A program made the translations under genes and the position numbers. A stretch of DNA of 64,000 nucleotides, from positions 2,914,001 through 2,978,000 of the forward strand of contig NZ_CP098812.1 in the NCBI RefSeq assembly GCF_036825535.1, written 5' to 3'. The notes beneath the pieces are model-generated. The model was given only the letters and a program-made list of their open reading frames with translations, did not search any database and was not told the DNA's origin. This stretch comes from Parasalinivibrio latis (lineage in GTDB: Bacteria; Pseudomonadota; Gammaproteobacteria; Enterobacterales; Vibrionaceae). Below are positions 22,551 through 31,798 of this stretch, one piece after another. Positions within the stretch are counted from its first letter, which is position 1; each line of letters begins with the position of its first letter.

Positions 22551-23507
22551 TTAGCAATAACCGTAGCTCAGCAGACGTTGGTACCGGCGTTCAAGCAGCA
22601 ATTCCGGTTCAAGGATTTCCAGTTCGGCAAGCTGCGTAAGCAATACAGTTTTCACACTGTTTGCTGTTTGAATCACATCACGGTGTGCGCCACCCATTGG
22701 CTCTTCGATAATTTCATCAATGAGCTTCAGCTCTTTCAGGCGAGGCGCGGTCATACCCATCGCTTCAGCCGCCTGAGGGGCTTTAGCTGCATCACGCCAA
22801 AGAATTGAAGCACAACCTTCAGGGGAAATTACTGAGTAGGTGGAGTACTGCATCATATTGACGTAGTCACCAACACCGATTGCCAATGCACCGCCAGAGC
22901 CGCCTTCACCGACAACGTTACAGATAACCGGCACTTTCAGTCCTGACATAACTTTCAGGTTACGGGCGATTGCCTCAGATTGTCCACGCTCTTCAGCACC
23001 GACCCCCGGATAGGCACCTGCCGTGTCAATGAAGGTGATAATTGGCATTTTGAAACGCTCAGCCATCTCCATCAGGCGTAAGGCCTTACGGTAACCTTCC
23101 GGCTTTGGCATACCAAAGTTCCGCTTTACTTTGTCTGCTGTTTCACGGCCTTTCTGGTGGCCGATCACCATGACAGGACGGCCTTCCAGACGCGCTATAC
23201 CGCCAACAATCGCTTTGTCATCCGCATATGCACGGTCACCGGCCAGTTCATCGAACTCAGTGAAAATGTGCTCTAAGTAGTCCAGCGTATAAGGACGCTG
23301 AGGGTGACGGGCCAACTGGGCTACCTGCCAGGCTCCCAGATCACCGAAAATCTTTTTGGTCAGCTCGACGCTTTTCTTTTCCAGCTGCTCAATTTCTTTA
23401 TCGAGATTGACTGCGTCGTCATCATTGCGATTAACGGCGCGCAGCGCATCAATCTTCTGCTGCAATTCGGCAATAGGCTGTTCAAACTCAAGAAAATTCA
23501 AGCTCAT
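22551..23507 (-). CDS. accA: Acetyl-CoA carboxylase carboxyltransferase alpha subunit
   Basis: A 318-residue protein beginning MSLNFLEFEQPIAELQQKI, followed by HPQRPYTLDYL, GDRAYADDKAIVGG, GHQKGR, FIDTAGAYPGVGAEERGQSEAI and GEGGSGGALAIGVGD. These are the characteristic features of AccA, which with AccD transfers CO2 from carboxybiotin to acetyl-CoA and commits carbon to fatty-acid synthesis. It follows dnaE by 56 bp, the conserved dnaE-accA order. Confidence 0.98.
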   Translation of the reverse strand: MSLNFLEFEQPIAELQQKIDALRAVNRNDDDAVNLDKEIEQLEKKSVELTKKIFGDLGAWQVAQLARHPQRPYTLDYLEHIFTEFDELAGDRAYADDKAIVGGIARLEGRPVMVIGHQKGRETADKVKRNFGMPKPEGYRKALRLMEMAERFKMPIITFIDTAGAYPGVGAEERGQSEAIARNLKVMSGLKVPVICNVVGEGGSGGALAIGVGDYVNMMQYSTYSVISPEGCASILWRDAAKAPQAAEAMGMTAPRLKELKLIDEIIEEPMGGAHRDVIQTANSVKTVLLTQLAELEILEPELLLERRYQRLLSYGYC

Positions 23508-23563
23508 ACCTTAAGATATCCTGTTATATGTTTGTCTGCCCGGCGCTGACATGCCGGTACATC

Positions 23564-26500
23564 TTAACTGAATTCCAGTTCGATCTGTTGTTCACCCAAC
23601 AATTCGCGTAAATCATCCAGCAATTGGTCATTCGGGGTGACACGCCACTCAGTACCCAATGTCAACCGAGCCTGTGCATCCTGTCGCCTGTAATACAGGT
23701 TAATGGGGACAATTCCCGCCCTGTATGGTTCAAGAATACGGGTAAAACGGTCAAAAAACTGTCCATCAATTTGCCTGTCGGTCACTGAGATGGCAAGTCC
23801 CCGTAGGTATTTTTCCCGGGCCTGTGAGAGATCAAACACTTCGCGGGCTGTCATTTTAAGCCCACCGTTGAAGTCATCAAAGCTGACCTGTCCCGATACC
23901 ACCACAATTTTATCTTTTTCGATAAAGTCGATGTATTTGTCGAGCGCGTCAGAGAACAGCATGACTTCCATCCGTCCTGAGCGGTCATCAAGGGTCATAA
24001 TACCAATCCGGTTTCCCCGCTTGGTAGTCATAACCCTTGCGGCAATAACCAGACCTGAAACCGTCGCAACCTGATCCCGTTTGGTTGGCTGGGCATCTTC
24101 AAGGCGCCATGTAGTGTAATGCTTAAGCTCTTTTGAATAAGCGTTTATCGGGTGCCCGGTCAGGTACAGGCCCAGGGTTTCGCGTTCCCCTTCCAACCAG
24201 ACTTTGTCTGGCCATGGAGCAACCTGAGCATATTTCGTCTCAACTTCTTCCGGTGCCTCAGTCAGTACGCCAAACATATCAGTCTGTCCGAAAGACTCCG
24301 CCTGATGATGCTGGCTTGCGGCGCGCATTGCATCGTCCACGGAAGCCATAATGGCTGCCCTGTGAGGGCCGAGGCGGTCAAGTGCACCAGCCATGATCAG
24401 TTTCTCAAGCACCCGCTTGTTCACTTTTTTGGTATCAATGCGGGAACAGAAGTCAAACAGATCCTTAAAGTAGCCACCTTTTTCCCTTGCCGCGATGATG
24501 TGTTCGATTGGTGCTTCACCCACACCTTTAATCGCACCAATGCCGTATACGATCTCACCTTTTTCATTCACGGTGAACCGGAAAAGGCCTGCGTTGATAT
24601 CCGGCGGCAGCACTTTAAGCCGCATCCTGCGACACTCTTCCACCAGGCCTACCACTTTATCTGTGTTATCCATATCTGCGGTCATTACCGCAGCCATAAA
24701 CTCCGCCGGATAATGAGCCTTCAGCCAGAGAGTCTGGTAGGAAACGAGGGCATAGGCAGCTGAGTGCGATTTGTTGAAGCCGTAACCTGCGAATTTCTCC
24801 ACCAGGTCGAAGATCTTCATCGACAACTCGCCATCAACGTTGTTTTTCTCAGAGCCTTCCTGGAAAACCTCACGTTGTTTCGCCATCTCTTCCGGTTTTT
24901 TCTTACCCATAGCACGGCGAAGCAAGTCTGCACCACCCAGGGTATATCCGGCCAGCACCTGGGCAATCTGCATTACCTGTTCCTGATACAGGATGATGCC
25001 ATAGGTTGGGTCGAGAATTTCTTTCAGCGATTCATGTTGGTACTGAGCATCGGGGTAGGATACTTCTTCGCGGCCGTGCTTACGGTCGATGAAGTTGTCC
25101 ACCATGCCTGATTGCAATGGGCCTGGGCGGAACAGTGCCACCAAAGCGATCATATCTTCGAAGCAGTCCGGCTGCAGGCGCTTGATAAGCTCCTTCATAC
25201 CACGCGATTCAAGCTGGAATACCGCGGTGGTTTCTGCTTTCTGCAGCATGGTGAACGACCGGGTGTCGGCCATAGGAATGGCGGCAATATCGACCGGTGG
25301 CTTCCCCTCACGTGCCAGGCGCGGGTTAATCATCTGCAGCGCCCAGTCAATGATAGTGAGGGTACGCAGACCCAGGAAGTCAAACTTCACCAAGCCAGCG
25401 TATTCAACGTCGTTTTTGTCGAACTGGGTAACCGGGTGTCGCCCCTCTGCATCGCAATAAAGCGGTGCAAAATCTGTAATGGTTGTTGGCGAGATAACCA
25501 CACCACCGGCGTGTTTACCCGCATTTCGGGTCACCCCTTCCAGCGCACGGGCCATATCAATCAGCTCATGCACTTCCTCATCGGCTTCGTAAATTTCACC
25601 AAGCTGGGGTTCAGCATCAAAAGCCTTGGCCAGGGTCATCCCCGGGTCCGGCGGTACCAGCTTGGAAATACGGTCAACAAAACCGTACGGATGACCCAGC
25701 ACCCTGCCAACATCCCGGATTGCTGCCTTGGCAGCCATGGTACCGAAAGTAATGATCTGGGATACCGCATCCCGGCCATACATTTCTGCTACGTGGTCGA
25801 TAACCTGATCACGCTTGTCCATGCAGAAGTCGACGTCAAAGTCGGGCATGGATACACGTTCCGGGTTGAGGAAACGTTCGAACAGCAGATCATATTCCAG
25901 TGGGTCAAGGTCGGTGATTTTAAGGGCATAAGCCACGAGGGAGCCTGCACCGGAGCCACGCCCCGGACCTACCGGGATACCGTTATCCTTTGACCACTGG
26001 ATAAATTCCATAACGATAAGGAAGTAGCCTGGGAAGCCCATCTGGTTGATAACCTGAAGCTCAATCTCCAGACGTTCATCATATTCCGGCCGGCGGCGCA
26101 GGCGCTCTTCTTCATCCGGGAACAGGAATTCTAAGCGGTCTTCCAGGCCTTCGCGGGATTTCACCACCAGGAAGTCAGCGGTACTTAAATCACCGGTAGG
26201 GAAATTAGGCAGGAAGTACTCTCCAAGACGTACAGATACATTGCATCGCTTGGCTATTTCTACCGAGTTTTCCAGTGCTTCCGGAATATCAGCAAACAAC
26301 TCACACATCTCTTCTTCGGTGCGCAGATATTGCTGGTTGCTGTAATTCTTTGGCCTACGGGGGTCTTCGAGAGTGTAACCATCATGGATGGCAACCCGGA
26401 TCTCATGTACGTCGAACTGCTCAGAGGTCAGGAAGCAGACATCATTGGTTGCTACCACAGGCAGATCATGCTTCTCAGCGAACTCAACAGCAAAGTGCAG

Positions 26501-27043
26501 GTAAGCTTCCTCATCCGCGCGTCCGGTACGCACCAGTTCCATATAATAGGAATCAGGAAAATGTTCTTTATAGAAAGAAACGCACTGTTCAGCGACCGCC
26601 TGGTTTCCCTTAAGGAGCGCTTTACCCACATCACCATGGCGGCCACCGGAAATCAGGATAAGTCCCTGCTTTAAATCCGCCAGCCAGCTTTTGTCGATTA
26701 CCGGAATATGCTGGACATGCCCCCGCAGGTAAGCACGAGAGATAAGAAGCGTGAGGTTTTTATAACCGTCGTCATCTGCAGCAAGTGCGGTGATATTACA
26801 GAGTTCGTCACCGAACTCATCGAGCTGCATTTTAAAGTCTGCACCAATAATTGGCTTTACACCGCAGCCTTGTGCAGTGTTATAAAACTTCACCAAGCCA
26901 CACAGGTTGGTGAAGTCTGTCAGAGCCATTGCAGGCATGCCAATTTCTGCCACCTTTTTAACAAGTGGCGGCACTTTTGACAGTCCATCTACCATGGAGT
27001 AGTCACTGTGAATGCGCAGGTGTATAAAACGGGGATCAGCCAT
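23564..27043 (-). CDS. dnaE: DNA polymerase III alpha subunit
   Basis: A 1,159-residue replicative polymerase, similar in length to E. coli DnaE (1,160). The PHP domain opens the protein (RFIHLRIHSDYSMVDG). The palm holds GPGRGSGAGSLVAY and the catalytic PDFDVDFCMD. The thumb/fingers region includes ITFGTMAAKAAIRDVGRVLG, the tandem helix-hairpin-helix follows, and the OB fold appears near VSGLVIAARVMTTKRGN. The C-terminal beta-clamp-binding region is present. It works with epsilon (dnaQ, also in this window) in the Pol III core. Confidence 0.98.
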   Translation of the reverse strand: MADPRFIHLRIHSDYSMVDGLSKVPPLVKKVAEIGMPAMALTDFTNLCGLVKFYNTAQGCGVKPIIGADFKMQLDEFGDELCNITALAADDDGYKNLTLLISRAYLRGHVQHIPVIDKSWLADLKQGLILISGGRHGDVGKALLKGNQAVAEQCVSFYKEHFPDSYYMELVRTGRADEEAYLHFAVEFAEKHDLPVVATNDVCFLTSEQFDVHEIRVAIHDGYTLEDPRRPKNYSNQQYLRTEEEMCELFADIPEALENSVEIAKRCNVSVRLGEYFLPNFPTGDLSTADFLVVKSREGLEDRLEFLFPDEEERLRRRPEYDERLEIELQVINQMGFPGYFLIVMEFIQWSKDNGIPVGPGRGSGAGSLVAYALKITDLDPLEYDLLFERFLNPERVSMPDFDVDFCMDKRDQVIDHVAEMYGRDAVSQIITFGTMAAKAAIRDVGRVLGHPYGFVDRISKLVPPDPGMTLAKAFDAEPQLGEIYEADEEVHELIDMARALEGVTRNAGKHAGGVVISPTTITDFAPLYCDAEGRHPVTQFDKNDVEYAGLVKFDFLGLRTLTIIDWALQMINPRLAREGKPPVDIAAIPMADTRSFTMLQKAETTAVFQLESRGMKELIKRLQPDCFEDMIALVALFRPGPLQSGMVDNFIDRKHGREEVSYPDAQYQHESLKEILDPTYGIILYQEQVMQIAQVLAGYTLGGADLLRRAMGKKKPEEMAKQREVFQEGSEKNNVDGELSMKIFDLVEKFAGYGFNKSHSAAYALVSYQTLWLKAHYPAEFMAAVMTADMDNTDKVVGLVEECRRMRLKVLPPDINAGLFRFTVNEKGEIVYGIGAIKGVGEAPIEHIIAAREKGGYFKDLFDFCSRIDTKKVNKRVLEKLIMAGALDRLGPHRAAIMASVDDAMRAASQHHQAESFGQTDMFGVLTEAPEEVETKYAQVAPWPDKVWLEGERETLGLYLTGHPINAYSKELKHYTTWRLEDAQPTKRDQVATVSGLVIAARVMTTKRGNRIGIMTLDDRSGRMEVMLFSDALDKYIDFIEKDKIVVVSGQVSFDDFNGGLKMTAREVFDLSQAREKYLRGLAISVTDRQIDGQFFDRFTRILEPYRAGIVPINLYYRRQDAQARLTLGTEWRVTPNDQLLDDLRELLGEQQIELEFS

Positions 27044-27144
27044 ATTTCTCTTGCAGATCTTCTATCTTGGTAATTAGTTTATCGTGTATTAGCGCTGACG
27101 TCCGTCAAAGCCCGGCAAAATGTGCAAGCAATCAGCACCGGAAC

Positions 27145-27744
27145 CTAATCTTCCAGCCCCAGCGCCTTACGGACAGGCTTAAAACTCTTGCGGTATTCTT
27201 CTAACGGGCCATGTTCGGCCAAAGCCTCAAAGTGTGCTTTCGTAGGGTAACCTTTATGCTTGGCAAAACCATACTGTGGAAAACGCTTATCCAGCTCTTC
27301 CATTTCATGGTCGCGGGTTACTTTGGCAATAATGGACGCGGCGCTGATTTCAGCCACACGTAAGTCACCTTTTACTACAGCCTGGGCCGCCATCGGCAGT
27401 TCCGGTACCCGGTTACCGTCAATCAGTACAAAGTCTGGCTGGATATTGAGGCCTGCAACGGCGCGCTGCATCGCCAACATGGTTGCCTTGAGAATATTCA
27501 GCTCATCAATTTCTTCAGGTTCTGCGCGACCAAGAGACCACGCCAGTGCCTTTTCCTTGATTTCATCAAACAGAGCCAGGCGTTTTTTCTCACTCAGTTT
27601 TTTCGAATCTGTCAGACCCTCGATAGGGTTATTTGGATCAAGGATAACGGCAGCAGTGACTACTGCGCCGACAAGCGGGCCTCGGCCCACTTCATCAACA
27701 CCCGCAATCAGGCGAGCATCGGGGTATACAAAGGGTTCAAACAT
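27145..27744 (-). CDS. rnhB: Ribonuclease HII
   Basis: A 199-residue protein that cuts 5' of ribonucleotides embedded in DNA. Catalytic Asp-Glu lie in AGVDEVGRGPLVGAV, with further acidic residues at VLIDGNR and SIIAKVTRDHEM; HKGYPTKAH follows. The ATG at 27744 overlaps the end of lpxB by 8 bp and matches the E. coli start. A TTG at 27762 could also be used. Confidence 0.96.
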   Translation of the reverse strand: MFEPFVYPDARLIAGVDEVGRGPLVGAVVTAAVILDPNNPIEGLTDSKKLSEKKRLALFDEIKEKALAWSLGRAEPEEIDELNILKATMLAMQRAVAGLNIQPDFVLIDGNRVPELPMAAQAVVKGDLRVAEISAASIIAKVTRDHEMEELDKRFPQYGFAKHKGYPTKAHFEALAEHGPLEEYRKSFKPVRKALGLED

Positions 27745-28891
27745 GTTGAGGAGTCCGGTCAATCAAGGACAGTACTGCATTTGCAGCTGAATGGTCAGCA
27801 TCACAACGGATTTGTTCGTGGAGTACATTGAAGGTGGCTATAAGTTCAGAGTTATCGCTGCCTAGCAGTCGATCCACTTCAGCGGCAAGGCTCTCTGCCG
27901 TGCAGTCTTCCTGAAGCAACTCTTTAACCAGCTCCCGGTCAGCAAGAATGTTCGGCAATGACACATACTTGGTTTTAAGGAGACGCTTGGCAAGCCATGC
28001 GGTAACCGGCTTTACCTTATATCCGACAACCATTGGCTTTTTCACCAGCATGCATTCCAATGCTGCGGTACCGGAAGCCAAGAGCACTGCATCGGAGGCT
28101 GTCATCACTGTGCGGGCATTGTCATTCACTATAGTAAAGTCGAGCTCTGGCGCTGTTTGTTGCCAGATGGCCTCGAACTGCTCACGGCGCTTGGAGTTAA
28201 CCATAGGAACCAAAAAGCCGAGGTCGGGATACTTTGCTTTCAGGATTCGGCATGCTTCGATAAATGGTGCAGACAACATCCCAACTTCACTGCCACGACT
28301 GCCCGGCAATACCGCTAGCCAGCGTTTGCCTTCGTCAATCCTGAGTGCTTTGCGGGCTTCGTTTTTATCCAGCTCTAGTGGGATGGCATCGGCCATGGTG
28401 TGCCCGACAAACTCGCACGGCACATCGAATTTATCGTAGAACGCTTTTTCAAAAGGCAGAAAAGCCAGCACCAGATTGGTTGCATCAGCGATTTTGAAAA
28501 TACGCTTTTGTCGCCAGGCCCATACTGACGGGCTGACGTAATGCACGGTTTTGATACCAGCATCTTTGAGGTCTTTTTCCAGACGAAGGTTAAAGTCCGG
28601 GGCATCAATTCCGACGAACACATCCGGTGGATTGTCTGTAAAAAAGCGAACCAGCTCTTTTTTCACTTTAAGAAGGCGAGGCAACCGGCCCAGCACTTCC
28701 ACCAGCCCCATCACCGACAACTCTTCCATATCAAAGCGGGCATCACAGCCAGCTTCAATCATCCGAGGGCCACCAATGCCAACAAACTCAGCATCTGGGT
28801 ATTGTTCACGTACCGCCCGGATAAAACCGGCACCTAAAATATCGCCGGAGATTTCTCCGGCGACAATTCCGATTCGAAGAGGCTTTGCCAT
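27737..28891 (-). CDS. lpxB: Lipid-A-disaccharide synthase
   Basis: A 384-residue GT19 glycosyltransferase. Family landmarks are IGIVAGEISGDILGA, FVGIGGPRM, VSPSVWAWRQKR, VGHTMADAIPL, LAVLPGSRGSEV and ASGTAALECML. It joins UDP-diacylglucosamine to lipid X at the inner membrane in lipid A synthesis. The ATG overlaps the lpxA stop by one base (TGATG). The longer frame from 28918 would intrude into lpxA. Confidence 0.97.
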   Translation of the reverse strand: MAKPLRIGIVAGEISGDILGAGFIRAVREQYPDAEFVGIGGPRMIEAGCDARFDMEELSVMGLVEVLGRLPRLLKVKKELVRFFTDNPPDVFVGIDAPDFNLRLEKDLKDAGIKTVHYVSPSVWAWRQKRIFKIADATNLVLAFLPFEKAFYDKFDVPCEFVGHTMADAIPLELDKNEARKALRIDEGKRWLAVLPGSRGSEVGMLSAPFIEACRILKAKYPDLGFLVPMVNSKRREQFEAIWQQTAPELDFTIVNDNARTVMTASDAVLLASGTAALECMLVKKPMVVGYKVKPVTAWLAKRLLKTKYVSLPNILADRELVKELLQEDCTAESLAAEVDRLLGSDNSELIATFNVLHEQIRCDADHSAANAVLSLIDRTPQHV

Positions 28892-29679
28892 CAACGGATC
28901 ACACCTCGGGTAGAACACTCGAAGAACTCTACAAACAGATCCAGCTCAGGCTGGTCTTTCGCCATCTCAGCAATTTCCTGTTTGGCGACTTCCAACGTCT
29001 TTCCAGAACGATAGATAGTTTTGTAAACCGCACGAATCGCGCGGATTGCCGCTTTATCAAAGCCGCGGCGCTTAAGGCCTTCGACATTGATACCAAACGG
29101 CTGGCAGTGGTTGCCTTGCGCCATCACGTAAGGAGGCACATCCTGAACCACAATTGAACCGCCACCGAGCATACAATGGCTGCCAACCACACAGAATTGG
29201 TGGATAGCAGACATGCCACCGACAATCGCCTGGTCACCCACTTTTACGTGACCAGCCAGGGTTGCATTGTTAGCGAAGATACAGCGGTCGCCGATTTCAC
29301 AATCATGGGCCACGTGGGCATTGATCATAAACAGGTTATCGCTGCCAACCTTGGTGATGCCTTTGTCCTGAACGGTACCGCGATGCATGGTCACACTTTC
29401 ACGGATAGTATTTCGGTCACCGATAATCAGTTGGGTCGGTTCTCCGGCATACTTAAGGTCCTGACAGGCTTCACCTATCGAAGCAAATTGGTAAATTTTG
29501 TTTTCTTTACCGATACGGGTTGGACCTTTCACGACCACGTGGGTCATGATTTCAGTTCCTTCACCGATCTCGACATCAGCGCCAATGTAGGAAAAAGCCC
29601 CGATGCGAACATTCGCGCCGATCTTGGCCCCTTCTTCTACAACCGCGCTTGGGTGGATGATGGCGGTAGGGTCAATCAC
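28891..29679 (-). CDS. lpxA: UDP-N-acetylglucosamine acyltransferase
   Basis: A 262-residue left-handed beta-helix acyltransferase, the first step of lipid A synthesis. Hexapeptide repeats run through most of the protein (for example IGANVRIGAF and VGDQAIVGGMS). The catalytic His lies in NAHVAHDC, and the C-terminal helical domain ends CSTRGVIR. Its start overlaps the fabZ stop by 4 bp (ATGA-type). Confidence 0.98.
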   Translation of the reverse strand: MIDPTAIIHPSAVVEEGAKIGANVRIGAFSYIGADVEIGEGTEIMTHVVVKGPTRIGKENKIYQFASIGEACQDLKYAGEPTQLIIGDRNTIRESVTMHRGTVQDKGITKVGSDNLFMINAHVAHDCEIGDRCIFANNATLAGHVKVGDQAIVGGMSAIHQFCVVGSHCMLGGGSIVVQDVPPYVMAQGNHCQPFGINVEGLKRRGFDKAAIRAIRAVYKTIYRSGKTLEVAKQEIAEMAKDQPELDLFVEFFECSTRGVIR

Positions 29680-30134
29680 AGTTCAATCTCTCGTCTTGCA
29701 CATTTCAGGTCAGCAGAACACACAACGGCACCGTCAACTTTGGCAACACCGGTAAATGCAGCGATACCACGACGCTCTTTTACAAACTCAACTTCCATTA
29801 CCATCTGGTCGCCTGGGCTCACTGGACGGCGGAACTTGGCGTTATCAATGCTGGCAAAGTAATACAGTTCATTGTCAGCTGGCTGACCAAACGTTTTGAA
29901 TGCCAGCAGACCAGTAGCCTGTGCCATAGCTTCCAGGATCAGTACGCCAGGGAAAACAGGCATCTGCGGGAAGTGGCCGGTAAACTGTGGTTCATTAAAC
30001 GTCACGTTTTTAATCGCATGAAGGTACTTGCCTTCTTCGAAATCTGTTACACGGTCTACCAGCAGGAATGGGTAGCGGTGCGGCAACAGTGACATGATTT
30101 CTGTAATATTCAGAGTTTTATTTTCACGACTCAA
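29676..30134 (-). CDS. fabZ: (3R)-hydroxyacyl-[ACP] dehydratase
   Basis: A 152-residue hot-dog-fold dehydratase. The catalytic His54 lies in FTGHFPQMPVFPG and Glu68 in LILEAMAQ; LLPHRYPFLLVDRV is at the N-terminus. It starts with TTG, as the E. coli gene does. It competes with lpxA for 3-hydroxymyristoyl-ACP, and the two genes overlap, so their outputs are coupled. Confidence 0.97.
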   Translation of the reverse strand: MSRENKTLNITEIMSLLPHRYPFLLVDRVTDFEEGKYLHAIKNVTFNEPQFTGHFPQMPVFPGVLILEAMAQATGLLAFKTFGQPADNELYYFASIDNAKFRRPVSPGDQMVMEVEFVKERRGIAAFTGVAKVDGAVVCSADLKCARREIEL

Positions 30135-30186
30135 AGCTGTATTCCCGTTTCAAATCAGAGAGGTTATTTTTGGATAAAAGCAAAAT

Positions 30187-30207
30187 GGCCCGCATCTGTA
30201 GCGGGCC
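30187..30207 (-). terminator. Terminator-like hairpin between lpxD and fabZ
   Basis: Minus strand: perfect 7-bp stem GGCCCGC/GCGGGCC with a 7-nt loop, followed by ATTTTGCTTTT. It may attenuate transcription into fabZ-lpxA-lpxB or protect a processed 3' end. Effect not shown. Confidence 0.55.
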
Positions 30208-30225
30208 TTTCAAGCAGCGCGGGAA

Positions 30226-31251
30226 TTATTCCGGCTCGTCCAGCTTTTTCTCCAACGCTTTCAGGCGTTGATGCATTTCCTCAATTCGCATCACCCTTGC
30301 AGTATTTTTCCGCCATTCGCGGTTTGACTGCACAGGAATACCTGATGAATACACCCCTGGTTCAGTAATAGGGCGCATCACCATGGCCATGCCGGTAACA
30401 GTTACACCATCGGCAATTTCCATATGACCATTAAATACGCTGGCACCACCAATAATACACTGCTTGCCCACTTTGAGGCTGCCAGCCATGACGGTAGCTC
30501 CAGCTATTGCAGTATTTTCACCGATCGAGACATTATGTGCAATCTGGCACTGGTTGTCGATAATTGCACCGTCTTCGATGACTGTGTCATCCAAAGCACC
30601 ACGGTCGATGGTCGTACAGGCACCAATTTCCACACGGTCACCAATACGTACACTACCTAACTGAGGGATCTTAACCCAACGTCCACGGTCATTGGCATAG
30701 CCAAACCCATCAGAACCGATCACGGTTCCAGATTGAACCAGGCAAGACTCACCCATTACAACGTTGTGGTAAACAGACACATTAGCCCACAGCTTGGTGT
30801 TGGAGCCAATTCGGGCATTTTTACCAACAAAGCAGCCTGCGCCGATTTGAACGTTGTCGCCGAGCTCAACGCCAGACTCAATCACGGCATTGTGGCCAAC
30901 AGACACACCCTCACCCAATTTTGCATCTTCGGCAATATAGGCACTCGGTGCGATGTCTGAAGCACAGCGTGGCGTAGTATCAAAAATTTGCGCGACCAAG
31001 GCAAAGCCCAGATACGGATCGCGCATAACCAGTGCATTACCCTTGCAAAATTCGCGGTCTGTCTCTTTTACAATGACAGCACTCGCTTCGCACAACTCCA
31101 GGTGCTTACGATATTTACTGTTCGACAGGAAGGTCACCTGCCCTTTGCCAGCCTTATCCAAGCCGGCAACAGAGTGGATAACCTCTGAGCCGTCACCGAC
31201 ATATTCGGCGCCGATTTTTTCTGCAACTTCTGCAAGCGTAAATGAAACCAT
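30226..31251 (-). CDS. lpxD: UDP-3-O-(3-hydroxymyristoyl)glucosamine N-acyltransferase
   Basis: A 341-residue protein with an N-terminal uridine-binding domain (FTLAEVAEKIGAEYVGD...VTFLSNSKYRKHL), a long hexapeptide-repeat beta-helix (IGSDGFGYANDRGRWVKIPQLG is the LpxD signature; the catalytic His lies in CQIAHNVSIG) and a C-terminal helix MHQRLKALEKKL. It performs the third step of lipid A synthesis. It is 14 bp downstream of skp. Confidence 0.98.
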   Translation of the reverse strand: MVSFTLAEVAEKIGAEYVGDGSEVIHSVAGLDKAGKGQVTFLSNSKYRKHLELCEASAVIVKETDREFCKGNALVMRDPYLGFALVAQIFDTTPRCASDIAPSAYIAEDAKLGEGVSVGHNAVIESGVELGDNVQIGAGCFVGKNARIGSNTKLWANVSVYHNVVMGESCLVQSGTVIGSDGFGYANDRGRWVKIPQLGSVRIGDRVEIGACTTIDRGALDDTVIEDGAIIDNQCQIAHNVSIGENTAIAGATVMAGSLKVGKQCIIGGASVFNGHMEIADGVTVTGMAMVMRPITEPGVYSSGIPVQSNREWRKNTARVMRIEEMHQRLKALEKKLDEPE

Positions 31252-31265
31252 CTTCTACCTATAAC

Positions 31266-31775
31266 TTATTTTACTGCTTTGATGACCTTGGCAGACAAAT
31301 CGTCAGAAGGCTTGGCATAGAGAACAGCATTAGCGTCGATCACCATGTCATAGCCTTCTTTCTTCGCTACTGCGTTGATTGCATCTTTAAGCTTTTTAAC
31401 CAATTTTTGCTCTTCTTCAGCCCCACGACGGCGCTGGTCTTCCTGCAGAGCCTGAACCTTAAGTTTGAAATCAGACTCCATTGACTGAATTTCACGCTGA
31501 AGCTTGGTGCGCTCATCCGCACTCATCAGTTCGCCGTTGCGCTTCAGTTTGTCCACTTTCGTTTTGGCTTTTTCTTCAAGACGCTTGACCTCATCGATAC
31601 GGTCTTTGAATTCTTTGCGAAGCTTATCACCCAGATTACTTTGCTTAGCCAGCTGTTGCATAGCCTGGTTAGTCGCAACATATCCAATTTTCTGCGCGGC
31701 ATCGGCGGCCTGAGCGTAAAACGAAGCAGAGATAATAGCCAGGCTCAAACCGGCAGCTTTAACCATACGATTCAA
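31266..31775 (-). CDS. skp: Periplasmic chaperone Skp (OmpH)
   Basis: A 169-residue protein with a signal peptide (cleavage near residue 23, AQA-ADA), followed by a beta strand (QKIGYVATNQAMQQ) and a long charged coiled coil (about 50-130) that forms the tentacles of the trimer. It holds unfolded outer-membrane proteins on their way to BamA, encoded directly upstream. Confidence 0.96.
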   Translation of the reverse strand: MNRMVKAAGLSLAIISASFYAQAADAAQKIGYVATNQAMQQLAKQSNLGDKLRKEFKDRIDEVKRLEEKAKTKVDKLKRNGELMSADERTKLQREIQSMESDFKLKVQALQEDQRRRGAEEEQKLVKKLKDAINAVAKKEGYDMVIDANAVLYAKPSDDLSAKVIKAVK

Positions 31776-31798
31776 AACGATTCCCTCACAGTCAACAA

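Noticed and set aside
25112..25993. Long open frame (293 codons) antisense to dnaE
   Set aside because: It is opposite the conserved catalytic region of DnaE and resembles no protein I know.
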